Source: Candidatus Thiodubiliella endoseptemdiera (GTDB taxonomy: Bacteria > Pseudomonadota > Gammaproteobacteria > PS1 > Pseudothioglobaceae). From it: a DNA stretch of 64,000 bases. Below the pieces are notes generated by a model. The model made no database searches, was not told where the DNA came from, and worked only from the letters and a program-made list of their open reading frames with translations. The stretch covers positions 496,001 to 560,000 of the forward strand of contig JACCHT010000001.1 in assembly GCA_013416635.1 (NCBI GenBank), read 5' to 3'. The translations under genes were made by a program, and so were the position numbers. Shown here in pieces: positions 29,590 through 37,618 of this stretch (positions within the stretch are counted from its first letter, which is position 1; each line of letters starts with the position of its first letter).

Positions 29590-30264
29590 ATGAGTATTAC
29601 AATTAACGCTACAACACGCAAAGACCAGGGGAAAGGTGCGAGCCGCCGCCTGCGTCACAACGAAGAAGTTCCTGCCATTATTTATGGTGCGGGGAAAGAG
29701 CCAGCAATGGTTACATTAAACATTCACGAAATAACACATCTTTTAGAGAATGAAGAAGTTTATACATCGGTATTGGATTTGTCAGTTGATAAAAAAATAG
29801 AATCCGTTATTATTAAAGACTTGCAACGCCATCCAGCGAAAAATTTGGTTACCCATGTAGACTTCTTGCGTGTTGATATGAACAAGGAAATCGTGACAAA
29901 CATTCCATTGCACTTTATTGGCGAAGATGACAATGATGCAATGCGTCTTGGTGCAATTCTTAATCAATTCGTTACTGCGATTGAAGTATCTTGCTTACCG
30001 GCAAACTTACCGAACTCTGTTGAAGTTGATATCAGTAAACTTGAAATGGGCGAACACATCAGCTTGACAGGCATTACTATGCCAGAAGGTGTTATCATTA
30101 CCGCACTAACACACGGCGATATTGAAGCACATGACCAAAATGTGGTTGCTGTTCAAGAGCCGAAGCTGATGACTGAAGAAGTTGTTGTTGAAGGCGAAGA
30201 AGGTACTGAAGACGATACAACTGAAAGCAGTGATGACAAAGGTGAAGGCGATTCAGGTTCTTAA
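29590..30264 (+). CDS. rplY: 50S ribosomal protein L25 / general stress protein Ctc
   Basis: 224 residues: an N-terminal L25 5S-rRNA-binding domain (INATTRKDQGKGASRRLRH, VPAIIYGAG) plus the C-terminal Ctc (TL5) domain, ending in an acidic tail (EEGTEDDTTESSDDKGEGD). E. coli L25 has only the first domain (94 aa); the longer form is usual in other bacteria. TTGGAG precedes the ATG. Followed 14 bases later by pth, the common arrangement. Confidence 0.96.
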   Translation: MSITINATTRKDQGKGASRRLRHNEEVPAIIYGAGKEPAMVTLNIHEITHLLENEEVYTSVLDLSVDKKIESVIIKDLQRHPAKNLVTHVDFLRVDMNKEIVTNIPLHFIGEDDNDAMRLGAILNQFVTAIEVSCLPANLPNSVEVDISKLEMGEHISLTGITMPEGVIITALTHGDIEAHDQNVVAVQEPKLMTEEVVVEGEEGTEDDTTESSDDKGEGDSGS

Positions 30265-30278
30265 TTTGGTAAATCACG

Positions 30279-30854
30279 GTGACGATTAAACTGATTGTTG
30301 GCTTGGGAAACTTGGGCAAGGACTATCAGACATATCGCCACAATGCGGGTTTTTGGTTCTGTGATGTGCTTGCACATTTATATACAGGATCTTTTAAGAA
30401 AGAATCTAAGTTCTTTGGCAAGGTAGCACAAGTCAATATCGCTGGAGCAACGATTCGATTATTAAAGCCGAGTACTTATATGAACGCCTCTGGGCAGTCC
30501 ATTCAAAGTCTAGCTAAATTCTATCAAATAACGGCGGATGAAATTTTGCTCGTGCATGATGAATTAGATTTAGACCCTGGCATTGCTAGACTTAAATTTG
30601 GCGGCGGGCATGGCGGGCATAATGGACTTCGTGATACAATTAAAGCATTAGGCAGTAAAGATTTTTATCGATTGAGAATTGGCATCGGTCATCCGGGTGA
30701 TAAATCTCAAGTAGCAGATTTTGTGTTGCATTCGCCAAGTAAAGTAGAGATAGCATCTATTCAAAATGCGATGACTGATGCGTTACAAGTGATTGAAAAA
30801 ATTGTACAAGGCGAAACTGAATCTGCGATGCAAACACTACATACACAGGAGTAA
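30279..30854 (+). CDS. pth: Peptidyl-tRNA hydrolase
   Basis: 191 residues, full length. Pth releases peptides from prematurely dropped peptidyl-tRNA. The motifs GLGNLGKDYQTYRHNAGFW (catalytic His), KPSTYMNASGQSI, VHDELDLDPG (catalytic Asp) and GGGHGGHNGLRD are all present. It begins with GTG (MTIKLIVGLGN matches the family start). ychF follows three bases after its stop. Confidence 0.97.
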   Translation: MTIKLIVGLGNLGKDYQTYRHNAGFWFCDVLAHLYTGSFKKESKFFGKVAQVNIAGATIRLLKPSTYMNASGQSIQSLAKFYQITADEILLVHDELDLDPGIARLKFGGGHGGHNGLRDTIKALGSKDFYRLRIGIGHPGDKSQVADFVLHSPSKVEIASIQNAMTDALQVIEKIVQGETESAMQTLHTQE

Positions 30855-30857
30855 AAG

Positions 30858-31948
30858 ATGGGATTTAAATGCGGAATCGTCGGCTTACCGAATGTCGGCA
30901 AATCAACTTTATTTAATGCGTTGACTCAGGCAGAAATTGAAGCGGCGAATTATCCATTTTGCACCATTGAACCGAATGTTGGCATTGTACCGATGAATGA
31001 TAAACGCCTAGAGCAACTGGCTGTAATCGTTAATCCACAAAAAATATTGCCGACCACGATGGAGTTTGTGGATATTGCTGGTTTGGTTGAGGGGGCATCA
31101 AAAGGGGAAGGCTTGGGCAATCAATTCCTCACCAATATTCGTGAAACTGATGCGATTGTACATGTTGTTCGTGCCTTTGATAATGACGATATTATCCATG
31201 TAGCTGGTAAAATTTCCCCACTTGATGACATTGAAATTATCAATACAGAATTGGTATTAGCAGATTTAACCGCAGTTGAAAAGTTGCTTGAAAAAGCCAT
31301 TAAAAACACCAAATCTGGGCAAAAAGACGGTATCCCATTGAGAGCATTATTGGAAAAAATCTTACCTGTGCTTGAAAATGGCGACAGTGTCCGAACTTTG
31401 GATTTTGATGAGGAGAAATCAAATTATTGAAAGGTTTTCAGTTATTGACGATTAAGCCAGTATTGTATGTTGCCAATGTTAGCGAAGATGGAATGAGTGA
31501 TAACCCGTACTTAACTGATATTCAAAAATTTGCTGATACTGAAGGTGCACAAGTGGTTGCCATTTGTGCCGATGTCGAAGCAGAAATTGCAGAATTAGAT
31601 GCCGAAGAAAAACAAGAGTTTTTGGCTGAAATGGGGCAACAAGAATCGGGTTTAGACCGCTTGATTAAAGCAGGTTATAAACTACTGGGTTTACAAACTT
31701 ACTTTACCGCAGGTGTACAAGAAGTGCGTGCTTGGACTATCAGTATCGGCGATAGTGCGCCACAAGCGGCAGGTAAAATTCACGGTGATTTCGAAAAAGG
31801 CTTTATCCGCGCTGAAACCATTGCATTTGATGATTTTATTGAATGCAAAGGGGAAAAAGGTGCAAAAGAAGCGGGTAAATTACGCTCAGAAGGCAAGGAA
31901 TACATTATGCAAGACGGTGATGTTATTCACTTTTTATTTAATGTCTAA
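30858..31948 (+). CDS. ychF: Redox-regulated ATPase YchF (OLA1 family), one frameshift
   Basis: About 363 codons, the normal YchF length, in two frames joined near 31415. G1 [18 protein letters not shown]3 [20 protein letters not shown] and the C-terminal TGS domain ([38 protein letters not shown]) are intact. One A appears to be missing after GAGGAGAAA; adding it gives [19 protein letters not shown], which matches the family. pth-ychF adjacency is widespread. Because the rest is perfect, I suspect a sequence error. Confidence 0.93.
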
Positions 31949-31954
31949 ATTTGA

Positions 31955-31960
31955 TATAAT
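31955..31960 (+). promoter_or_regulatory. Possible -10 box for gpmI
   Basis: TATAAT lies ten bases before the gpmI ATG, which has no Shine-Dalgarno. If used, the transcript would be almost leaderless. No good -35 is seen. Confidence 0.3.
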
Positions 31961-31969
31961 TCACACATA

Positions 31970-33511
31970 ATGAACAGCAAAAAACAAACCAAAGTATTAA
32001 TTATCTTAGATGGCTGGGGACACTCAGAAGTGATAGAAAATAACGCCATTGCCCAAGCGAAAACGCCTGTATGGGATAGGTTTAATGAGCAATATGCACA
32101 TACTTTAATTAATACCAGTGGTGAGGAAGTGGGTTTACCAGGTAAGCAAATGGGTAACTCAGAGGTGGGGCATCTCAATCTCGGTGCTGGGCGGATTGTG
32201 AAACAGGATTTTACGCGTATTAGTAACGACATTAAAAATGGTGATTTTTTTAGAAACCCAATTTTAAAAAATTCGCTAGAATATGCCAATGATAACAGCA
32301 AAGCCGTTCATATTATGGGTTTGTTGTCCGATGGTGGTGTGCATTCTCACGAAGACCAAATGCACGCAATGTTGGTAATGGCAAAAGAATATGACTGTCA
32401 AGAGGTTTATTTACATATCTTTGCTGATGGCAGGGATTGTGCGCAAAAAAGTGCCAAACAATATATTCAAAAATTAGAAGACAAAATTACTGAAATAGGT
32501 GTGGGTGAGATTGTCAGTGTTATCGGGCGTTATTTCTCTTTGGACAGGGACAATCGTTGGTCACGCGTGCGTTGTGCTTACGAACTCATTGCTAGAGGCA
32601 AGGGTGAATTTTTGGCACAAAATGCTATCGAAGCGATTGAAATGGCTTATGAGCGAGGTGAAACAGATGAATTTATCCAGTCCACCGTGATCAAAGCACC
32701 AGTAAAAATCAAAAAAGGTGATGTATTGATTTTTATGAATTACCGTGCCGACCGTGCTAGGCAGATTACTCAAGCCTTTACCGATGAAAATTTTCAAGGA
32801 TTTTCCCGTGGCACTTTTACCCCAACGCAATTTATTTGTTTGACAGAATACAAAAAAGACTTTAATTTGCCCGTGGCTTACCCCAGTGCAAAACTCAATA
32901 ATGTTTTGGGTAAATACCTATCTAATTTAGGTATGACGCAACTTAGAATTGCCGAAACGGAAAAATATGCCCATGTTACTTTTTTCTTAAATGGGGGTAT
33001 TGAACGCCCATTTTATGGCGAAGACCGTGTGCTTATCCCATCGCCGGATGTAGCAACTTACGATTTAAAGCCAGAAATGAGCGCCTTTGAACTCACCGAT
33101 GAGTTGGCTGAAAATATTGAGAGCCAAAAATATGATTTAATCATCTGCAACTTTGCTAATACCGATATGGTCGGGCATTCTGGAAAATTAGATGCAGCGA
33201 TTAAAGCAGTTGAAGCGGTGGATAAATGTTTGGGTATTGTTTATCAATCGTTGCGTTCTATTGATGGTGAAATGTTGATTACTGCTGACCACGGCAATGC
33301 TGAGAAAATGGTCAACCCTAAAACAGGCGAAGTGCATACTGCACATACCAACAATCCCGTGCCACTTATATTTGTGAGTCAGCGAAAGGCAGAAATTGTC
33401 GAACCTAACACAGGGGCATTATCTGATATTGCCCCAACGCTATTGCTGATGATGGATGTTGAAAAACCCGAAGAAATGACAGGAACGCCTTTAATAACTT
33501 TTACAAAATAG
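31970..33511 (+). CDS. gpmI: 2,3-bisphosphoglycerate-independent phosphoglycerate mutase
   Basis: 513 residues, standard for iPGM, the two-manganese enzyme of the alkaline phosphatase superfamily that interconverts 3- and 2-phosphoglycerate. LIILDGWGHS (metal Asp), the catalytic serine in MGNSEVGHLNLGAGR, DGRDCAQKSAKQY, NFANTDMVGHSG and TADHGNAEKM are all clear. A rpe gene follows 9 bases after its stop, so they share a transcript linking lower glycolysis and the pentose phosphate/Calvin branch. Confidence 0.97.
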   Translation: MNSKKQTKVLIILDGWGHSEVIENNAIAQAKTPVWDRFNEQYAHTLINTSGEEVGLPGKQMGNSEVGHLNLGAGRIVKQDFTRISNDIKNGDFFRNPILKNSLEYANDNSKAVHIMGLLSDGGVHSHEDQMHAMLVMAKEYDCQEVYLHIFADGRDCAQKSAKQYIQKLEDKITEIGVGEIVSVIGRYFSLDRDNRWSRVRCAYELIARGKGEFLAQNAIEAIEMAYERGETDEFIQSTVIKAPVKIKKGDVLIFMNYRADRARQITQAFTDENFQGFSRGTFTPTQFICLTEYKKDFNLPVAYPSAKLNNVLGKYLSNLGMTQLRIAETEKYAHVTFFLNGGIERPFYGEDRVLIPSPDVATYDLKPEMSAFELTDELAENIESQKYDLIICNFANTDMVGHSGKLDAAIKAVEAVDKCLGIVYQSLRSIDGEMLITADHGNAEKMVNPKTGEVHTAHTNNPVPLIFVSQRKAEIVEPNTGALSDIAPTLLLMMDVEKPEEMTGTPLITFTK

Positions 33512-33520
33512 GAGAAAGAA

Positions 33521-34195
33521 ATGAAACAATCTAATTTTATTGCACCATCAATTTTGGCTGCAGACTTTGCCAAACTGGGCGAAGAAGTGGACAATGTTTT
33601 GCGTGATGGTGCAGATATTGTGCATTTTGATGTAATGGATAACCACTATGTACCCAATTTAACCATTGGTCCATTGGTGTGTGAAGCACTCAGAAACCAC
33701 GGCGTTACCGCACCGATTGATGTGCATTTAATGGTTAAGCCAGTCGATAGAATTATTCCTGATTTTGTGTCTGCAGGGGCTTCTTACATCACTTTTCACC
33801 CAGAAGCGTCTGAGCATATTGACAGAACACTTAGCATGATTAAAGAAAGTGGCTGTAAAGCAGGCTTGGTGTTTAATCCAGCGACACCACTCAATGTGTT
33901 AGAAAATGTGATGGACAAGTTAGATATGATTTTATTGATGTCTGTTAACCCTGGTTTCGGTGGTCAGTCTTTCATTCCACATACCTTGGAAAAATGTCGT
34001 CAAGTGCGACAATTGATTGATGCGAGTGGTAAAGACATTCGTTTAGAGATTGATGGTGGTGTCAAAATTGACAATATTCGTGCAGTCGCAGCAGCGGGTG
34101 CCGATACATTTGTAGCAGGTTCTGCTATTTTTAGCACTGATGATTATAAGACGACTATCGACGCAATGCGCGCAGAATTAGCTTTAGCGAAGTAG
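33521..34195 (+). CDS. rpe: Ribulose-phosphate 3-epimerase
   Basis: 224-residue TIM-barrel enzyme interconverting ribulose- and xylulose-5-phosphate, used by the pentose phosphate pathway and by the Calvin cycle in autotrophs. [32 protein letters not shown], the metal histidines including DVHLMVKPV, and [17 protein letters not shown] are intact. GGAGAAAG precedes the ATG. Confidence 0.97.
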   Translation: MKQSNFIAPSILAADFAKLGEEVDNVLRDGADIVHFDVMDNHYVPNLTIGPLVCEALRNHGVTAPIDVHLMVKPVDRIIPDFVSAGASYITFHPEASEHIDRTLSMIKESGCKAGLVFNPATPLNVLENVMDKLDMILLMSVNPGFGGQSFIPHTLEKCRQVRQLIDASGKDIRLEIDGGVKIDNIRAVAAAGADTFVAGSAIFSTDDYKTTIDAMRAELALAK

Positions 34196-34204
34196 TTGTT
34201 ATTT

Positions 34205-34232
34205 CCTGCTTGCCGTTCAGGCAGCAAGCAGG
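34205..34232 (+). other. GC-rich hairpin after rpe
   Basis: Nine-base arms CCTGCTTGC and GCAAGCAGG with a ten-base loop, directly followed by TATAAT. It has no T-tract. It may stabilise the rpe 3' end or lie next to a rightward promoter for the rpsB leader. Confidence 0.4.
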
Positions 34233-34287
34233 TATAATTATGCCTTTATAATTTTTAGTGTTTTAGAACAGAAAAAATTACAAGTTG

Positions 34288-34320
34288 AATTGGGTGTCCA
34301 GTGGACACCCAATTTATTTT
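34288..34320 (+). terminator. Rho-independent terminator upstream of rpsB
   Basis: Perfect twelve-base arms AATTGGGTGTCC and GGACACCCAATT with loop AGT, then TATTTTT. It separates gpmI-rpe from rpsB-tsf. Confidence 0.85.
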
Positions 34321-34436
34321 TAATGTATCACACAACTTGGCATATTAGTCAGGGTGCTCTTTGAAAAGAAGAGTTGGCTAGTAGAAGTTGTGGAAGGAAG
34401 GGAAATGTTTCCCTTCGTAACCCCTGGAGAAATAGT
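34321..34436 (+). promoter_or_regulatory. rpsB 5' leader with a stem-loop
   Basis: The stretch before rpsB contains a perfect hairpin (GAAGGGAAA paired with TTTCCCTTC, about 34396-34415) and a purine-rich ribosome site CTGGAG. Gammaproteobacterial rpsB genes are known to carry an S2-responsive leader; this could be its equivalent, by position and structure only. Confidence 0.45.
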
Positions 34437-35408
34437 ATGGCAAAAGCAACCATGAAAAAAATGTTAGAAGCCGGTGTTCATTTTGGTCACCGTAGTAGAT
34501 TTTGGCACCCAAAAATGGAGCGCTATATTTACGGCACTCGTAACGGTGTTCATATCATCAATTTAGAAAAATCACTGCCAATGTTCAACGATGTGCTTAA
34601 TTTTGCATCAAAAACAACAGCACAAGGTGGTTCAATCTTGTTTGTCGGCACCAAGCGTGCAGCAAGCGACACCATGAAAGAAGAAGCAATTCGTTGTGGT
34701 ATGCCATATGTTAATCACCGTTGGTTAGGCGGTATGATGACAAACTACAAAACTATTAAAGCCTCAATCAAGCGTTTAAAAGACTTGGAATTTTTAGCGG
34801 AAGAAAACTTTACTCAATTCGGTAAAAAAGAAGCGCTAATGATGACACGCGAAATGGAAAAATTAGAACGAAGCCTAGGTGGCATTAAAGACTTAGGAGG
34901 CATTCCTGATGTCGTTTTTGTTATCGATATCGGTCACGAAAAAAACGCCATTAAAGAAGCGCAAAAATTAAGCCTGCCGGTTATCGGTATCGTGGATACA
35001 AACCACAATCCAGAAGGTATTGACTATGTGATTCCAGGCAACGACGACTCAATTAGAGCAATCGGTTTTTATGCAAGAGAAATTGCAAACGCAGTTTTAG
35101 AAGCAAAAGCAGCGGCACCAACGCAAAAGACAGAAAAGAAAGTAACCAAGAAAGTCGTTAAAGTTGCTGATTCCAAAGTAGCACCTACAAAAGAAACTAA
35201 AGCAGCACCTGCTAAAAAGCCAGCCGCTGAAAAAGCACCTGCCAAAGAGCCTGTTGTTGAAAAAGCAGAAGCCAAAACTGACAAATTAAGCAAAACAGCA
35301 TTGACTGCAATGAAAAAAGCAGAATTAGCTAACTATGCTGACAAAGCAGGCGTCAAGGTGAATGCGAGCGACACTAAAAGTGCAATGATTGAAAAAATTC
35401 TTGCATAA
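34437..35408 (+). CDS. rpsB: 30S ribosomal protein S2 with a C-terminal extension
   Basis: 323 residues against ~240 for E. coli S2. The S2 core is complete: [71 protein letters not shown]. After residue ~225 comes an ~60-residue lysine/alanine/proline-rich linker (for example [16 protein letters not shown]), then a ~35-residue helical end ([19 protein letters not shown], then [15 protein letters not shown]) resembling SAP/HeH-type nucleic-acid-binding helices. The true start is the ATG at 34437 with CTGGAG upstream. Cotranscribed with tsf. Confidence 0.96.
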   Translation: MAKATMKKMLEAGVHFGHRSRFWHPKMERYIYGTRNGVHIINLEKSLPMFNDVLNFASKTTAQGGSILFVGTKRAASDTMKEEAIRCGMPYVNHRWLGGMMTNYKTIKASIKRLKDLEFLAEENFTQFGKKEALMMTREMEKLERSLGGIKDLGGIPDVVFVIDIGHEKNAIKEAQKLSLPVIGIVDTNHNPEGIDYVIPGNDDSIRAIGFYAREIANAVLEAKAAAPTQKTEKKVTKKVVKVADSKVAPTKETKAAPAKKPAAEKAPAKEPVVEKAEAKTDKLSKTALTAMKKAELANYADKAGVKVNASDTKSAMIEKILA

Positions 35409-35435
35409 AGAACAATGATAAATTAGGAGATTATT

Positions 35436-36320
35436 ATGGCTATTACAGCATCAATGGTTAAAGAATTAAGAGAAAGAACAGCAGCCGGAATGATGGACTG
35501 CAAAAAGGCGTTGGCTGAAACCAATGGCGATATGGAAGCAGCAATTGACTTAATGCGTACCTCGGGGGCAGCGAAAGCCGCGAAAAAATCGGGTCGTATT
35601 GCAGCGGAAGGCTTGGTAAAAGTTAACACAACGGACGACGGCAAAACAGCTACTATCTTAGAAGTAAACTCTGAGACAGACTTCGTAACCAAAGGTGATA
35701 CTTTCATCGGTTTCGTTGATGCTTTAGGCGCATTAGCACTTAAAACTACCCCTGCTGATATTGACGCATTCTTAGCAGAAACGATGGAAAATGGCGACTC
35801 ATTAGAGAAAGCGCGTGAAGACATCGTTTCAAGCACAGGCGAAAATGTAACAATCCGCCGTGTGAAGACAGTCACTGTAGGCGATAATGGCGTTATCGGA
35901 GTATATAAGCACGGCGAACGCATTGCAGTATTGACAGTATTAGAAGGCGGTGATGAAGATTTGGCAAAAGATATCGCCATGCACATTGCGGCTTCTAAGC
36001 CAGAGTGTGTTTCTGAAGATGAATTATCTGCAGATATTCTTGAAAGAGAAAAAGCGATTTTCGTAGAACAAGCCAGAGAATCTGGCAAGCCAGACAACAT
36101 CATTGAAAAAATGATTGGTGGTCGTATGAAGAAATTCATCAACGAAGTTACCCTTGAAGGTCAAGCATTCGTTAAGGACCCAGACACAACCGTAGCTGCA
36201 TTACTTAAATCAAATAATGCAACCATCAAGTCATTCATTCGTTTCGAAGTCGGTGAAGGCATCGAAAAGAAAGAGGAGAACTTTGCAGATGAAGTAATGG
36301 CACAGGTAAAGGGAGGGTAA
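35436..36320 (+). CDS. tsf: Translation elongation factor Ts
   Basis: 294 residues, usual length. EF-Ts recycles EF-Tu-GDP. The N-terminal UBA-like segment VKELRERTAAGMMDCKKAL and NSETDFVTKGDTF are diagnostic. The Shine-Dalgarno TTAGGAG is at a good distance. rpsB-tsf is the conserved order. A terminator follows at 36341. Confidence 0.97.
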   Translation: MAITASMVKELRERTAAGMMDCKKALAETNGDMEAAIDLMRTSGAAKAAKKSGRIAAEGLVKVNTTDDGKTATILEVNSETDFVTKGDTFIGFVDALGALALKTTPADIDAFLAETMENGDSLEKAREDIVSSTGENVTIRRVKTVTVGDNGVIGVYKHGERIAVLTVLEGGDEDLAKDIAMHIAASKPECVSEDELSADILEREKAIFVEQARESGKPDNIIEKMIGGRMKKFINEVTLEGQAFVKDPDTTVAALLKSNNATIKSFIRFEVGEGIEKKEENFADEVMAQVKGG

Positions 36321-36340
36321 ACAAACCTCTGTCTTCTCAC

Positions 36341-36366
36341 AAAAAGGCGCTTTAAGTGCCTTTTTT
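36341..36366 (+). terminator. Rho-independent terminator after tsf
   Basis: AAAAAGGC and GCCTTTTTT with an inner CTTTAAG pairing and a T-tract. It ends rpsB-tsf and would also face the convergent toxin gene. Confidence 0.85.
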
Positions 36367-36387
36367 ATTGGGTGGCATTACCAAGCT

Positions 36388-36681
36388 TTATAAGTTTAAA
36401 AAGTCAGAGTTTTTCACTAAATGTTTAAAAGTTTTGTAAACCGTCTCTCTTTTTTCAATGATAGCAACAATTAATATACCGTCAATTGTAGTATGTATAA
36501 GGCGAAATTTCCCAATGCGAATTTTGAAAAAACTAGAATATCCTTGTAATACTTCCCCAGTGATATTGCCACTGTTTAATGAAAGTAAAACCGATTTGAT
36601 ATTTTTTGCGGTATTTTTATCGGATTTATTGAGTTTCTTAAGTTGCCCTAAAGCCTGCTTAGTCAGCCTAAGATTTTCCAT
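36388..36681 (-). CDS. RelE/ParE-superfamily toxin
   Basis: 97 residues. The pattern LTKQALGQLKKLNKSDKNT, then VLQGYSSFFKIRIGKFRLIH, then IVAIIEKRETVYK fits RelE/ParE toxins, probably mRNA-cleaving RelE-type because of the basic central strands and the late R/K and tyrosine; subtype is not certain. Its start overlaps the antitoxin stop (TAATG), the normal antitoxin-first order. The pair points leftward, opposite to rpsB-tsf. Confidence 0.85.
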   Translation of the reverse strand: MENLRLTKQALGQLKKLNKSDKNTAKNIKSVLLSLNSGNITGEVLQGYSSFFKIRIGKFRLIHTTIDGILIVAIIEKRETVYKTFKHLVKNSDFLNL

Positions 36682-36923
36682 TAGCCAATATCATTGAGTA
36701 GATTATCAACCTCATATTTGGACGCTAAACCTTCGTTAATAGCAAGTTGTGCCGCTTTTCCATACAAAATATCTTCAAGTTTTGTCAACTCTTGGTATCT
36801 TTTGGAGGATAAGATAACAGCGATATTTTTATTTTTTTTGGATATGGTTACAGGTACTTGTTCAGCATTGGTGATAACAGCGCTAAAATCTTGTCTTGCT
36901 TGTGTTGATGTCATAGTTTTCAT
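36681..36923 (-). CDS. Phd/YefM-family antitoxin
   Basis: 80 residues from the ATG at 36923 (MKTMTSTQARQDFSAVIT), chosen because TGAGA lies seven bases upstream; an in-frame ATG at 36934 and further upstream codons are less likely. The N-terminal Phd/YefM fold with ARQDFSAVITNAEQVPVTIS and KNIAVILSSKRYQEL binds DNA, and the C-terminal helix binds the toxin. A symmetric operator candidate lies upstream at 36947-36973. Confidence 0.87.
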   Translation of the reverse strand: MKTMTSTQARQDFSAVITNAEQVPVTISKKNKNIAVILSSKRYQELTKLEDILYGKAAQLAINEGLASKYEVDNLLNDIG

Positions 36924-36946
36924 TGCAAATCTCATTATAACTAATA

Positions 36947-36973
36947 TGTACATAATATAACATATTTTGTACA
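36947..36973 (-). promoter_or_regulatory. Probable operator of the toxin-antitoxin pair
   Basis: Two copies of TGTACA start exactly 21 bases apart (36947 and 36968), two helical turns, in AT-rich sequence 24 bases upstream of the antitoxin start. YefM/Phd antitoxins bind such paired palindromes; YefM operators contain TGTACA. Strong as a motif, unproven as a site. Confidence 0.65.
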
Positions 36974-37087
36974 TTTTTATTGATTATTGCAATAGATAAT
37001 TACTATAAAATATATTATTTAGATAATTTTAGTATTTTTTAGTAAATAAATACTATATAATAATAATTTTTATTAAGAGGGGTAATA

Positions 37088-37597
37088 ATGAATAACATAA
37101 AATCTGAAGTAACAAGAGCACAAGAAATTTTAAAAAAAATTGCTTTTCAGGCTGCTCAAAAAGAATCAACAGAAGAAATTTACTCAATGGCACTTGATGG
37201 GTTTGCTATTCTAGCAAATATTGAAAAAATTTCAACGACAGAAAATGTAAAAAAAGATGAACTAAGGCAAAATGAATTGAATGAAATAAAAAAAATAAGC
37301 AGAAGATTAAAGCTTTGGGCTAAACCAGAAAAACAAGAAAACATTAATTCTAAAATATTAAATGCTTTTTTAGAACTAAGAGAAAGTGGAAATTATTATA
37401 TTACAGAAGGTGATATAGAAAAAAAACTATCCGATCCTAGTATTAATATTTATAATAATTTACAACAAATGATGAATATTGCAGAAAAAAATCATGGTAA
37501 GATTTTTGAACAAAAGACTGGCTATATTGATATATGGTCACCAGTGAAAGAATTTGTAGATATATATGGAGATAAAGTTTTATCAATAGGTTACTAA
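37088..37597 (+). CDS. Unknown 169-aa AT-rich helical protein
   Basis: Family not recognised. AAGAGGGG lies just upstream of the ATG (MNNIKSEVTRAQEIL). The protein is charged and mostly helical: residues 1-60 amphipathic helices, 60-85 a lysine/glutamate-rich coiled region, then NYYITEGDIEKKLSDPSIN and a more ordered end GYIDIWSPVKEFVDIYGDKV. No membrane segment or signal peptide. Codon and base use is clearly more AT-rich than gltB or tsf. Next to a toxin-antitoxin pair and convergent with gltB, so probably acquired. It could be a regulatory or effector protein; there is no evidence for either. Confidence 0.75.
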   Translation: MNNIKSEVTRAQEILKKIAFQAAQKESTEEIYSMALDGFAILANIEKISTTENVKKDELRQNELNEIKKISRRLKLWAKPEKQENINSKILNAFLELRESGNYYITEGDIEKKLSDPSINIYNNLQQMMNIAEKNHGKIFEQKTGYIDIWSPVKEFVDIYGDKVLSIGY

Positions 37598-37618
37598 TAA
37601 ATGCCTCTACTTTACAAA

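Noticed and set aside
31400-31435. Programmed frameshift in ychF
   Set aside because: No slippery heptamer with a downstream structure was seen, and many other genes show the same kind of single-base break.
34205-34232. tRNA-like fragment after rpe
   Set aside because: Only one stem-loop; no cloverleaf arms or T-loop sequence.
34374-34436. 21-residue N-terminal extension of ribosomal protein S2
   Set aside because: Family starts align with [10 protein letters not shown] at 34437, which has CTGGAG upstream; the extension overlaps the leader hairpin.
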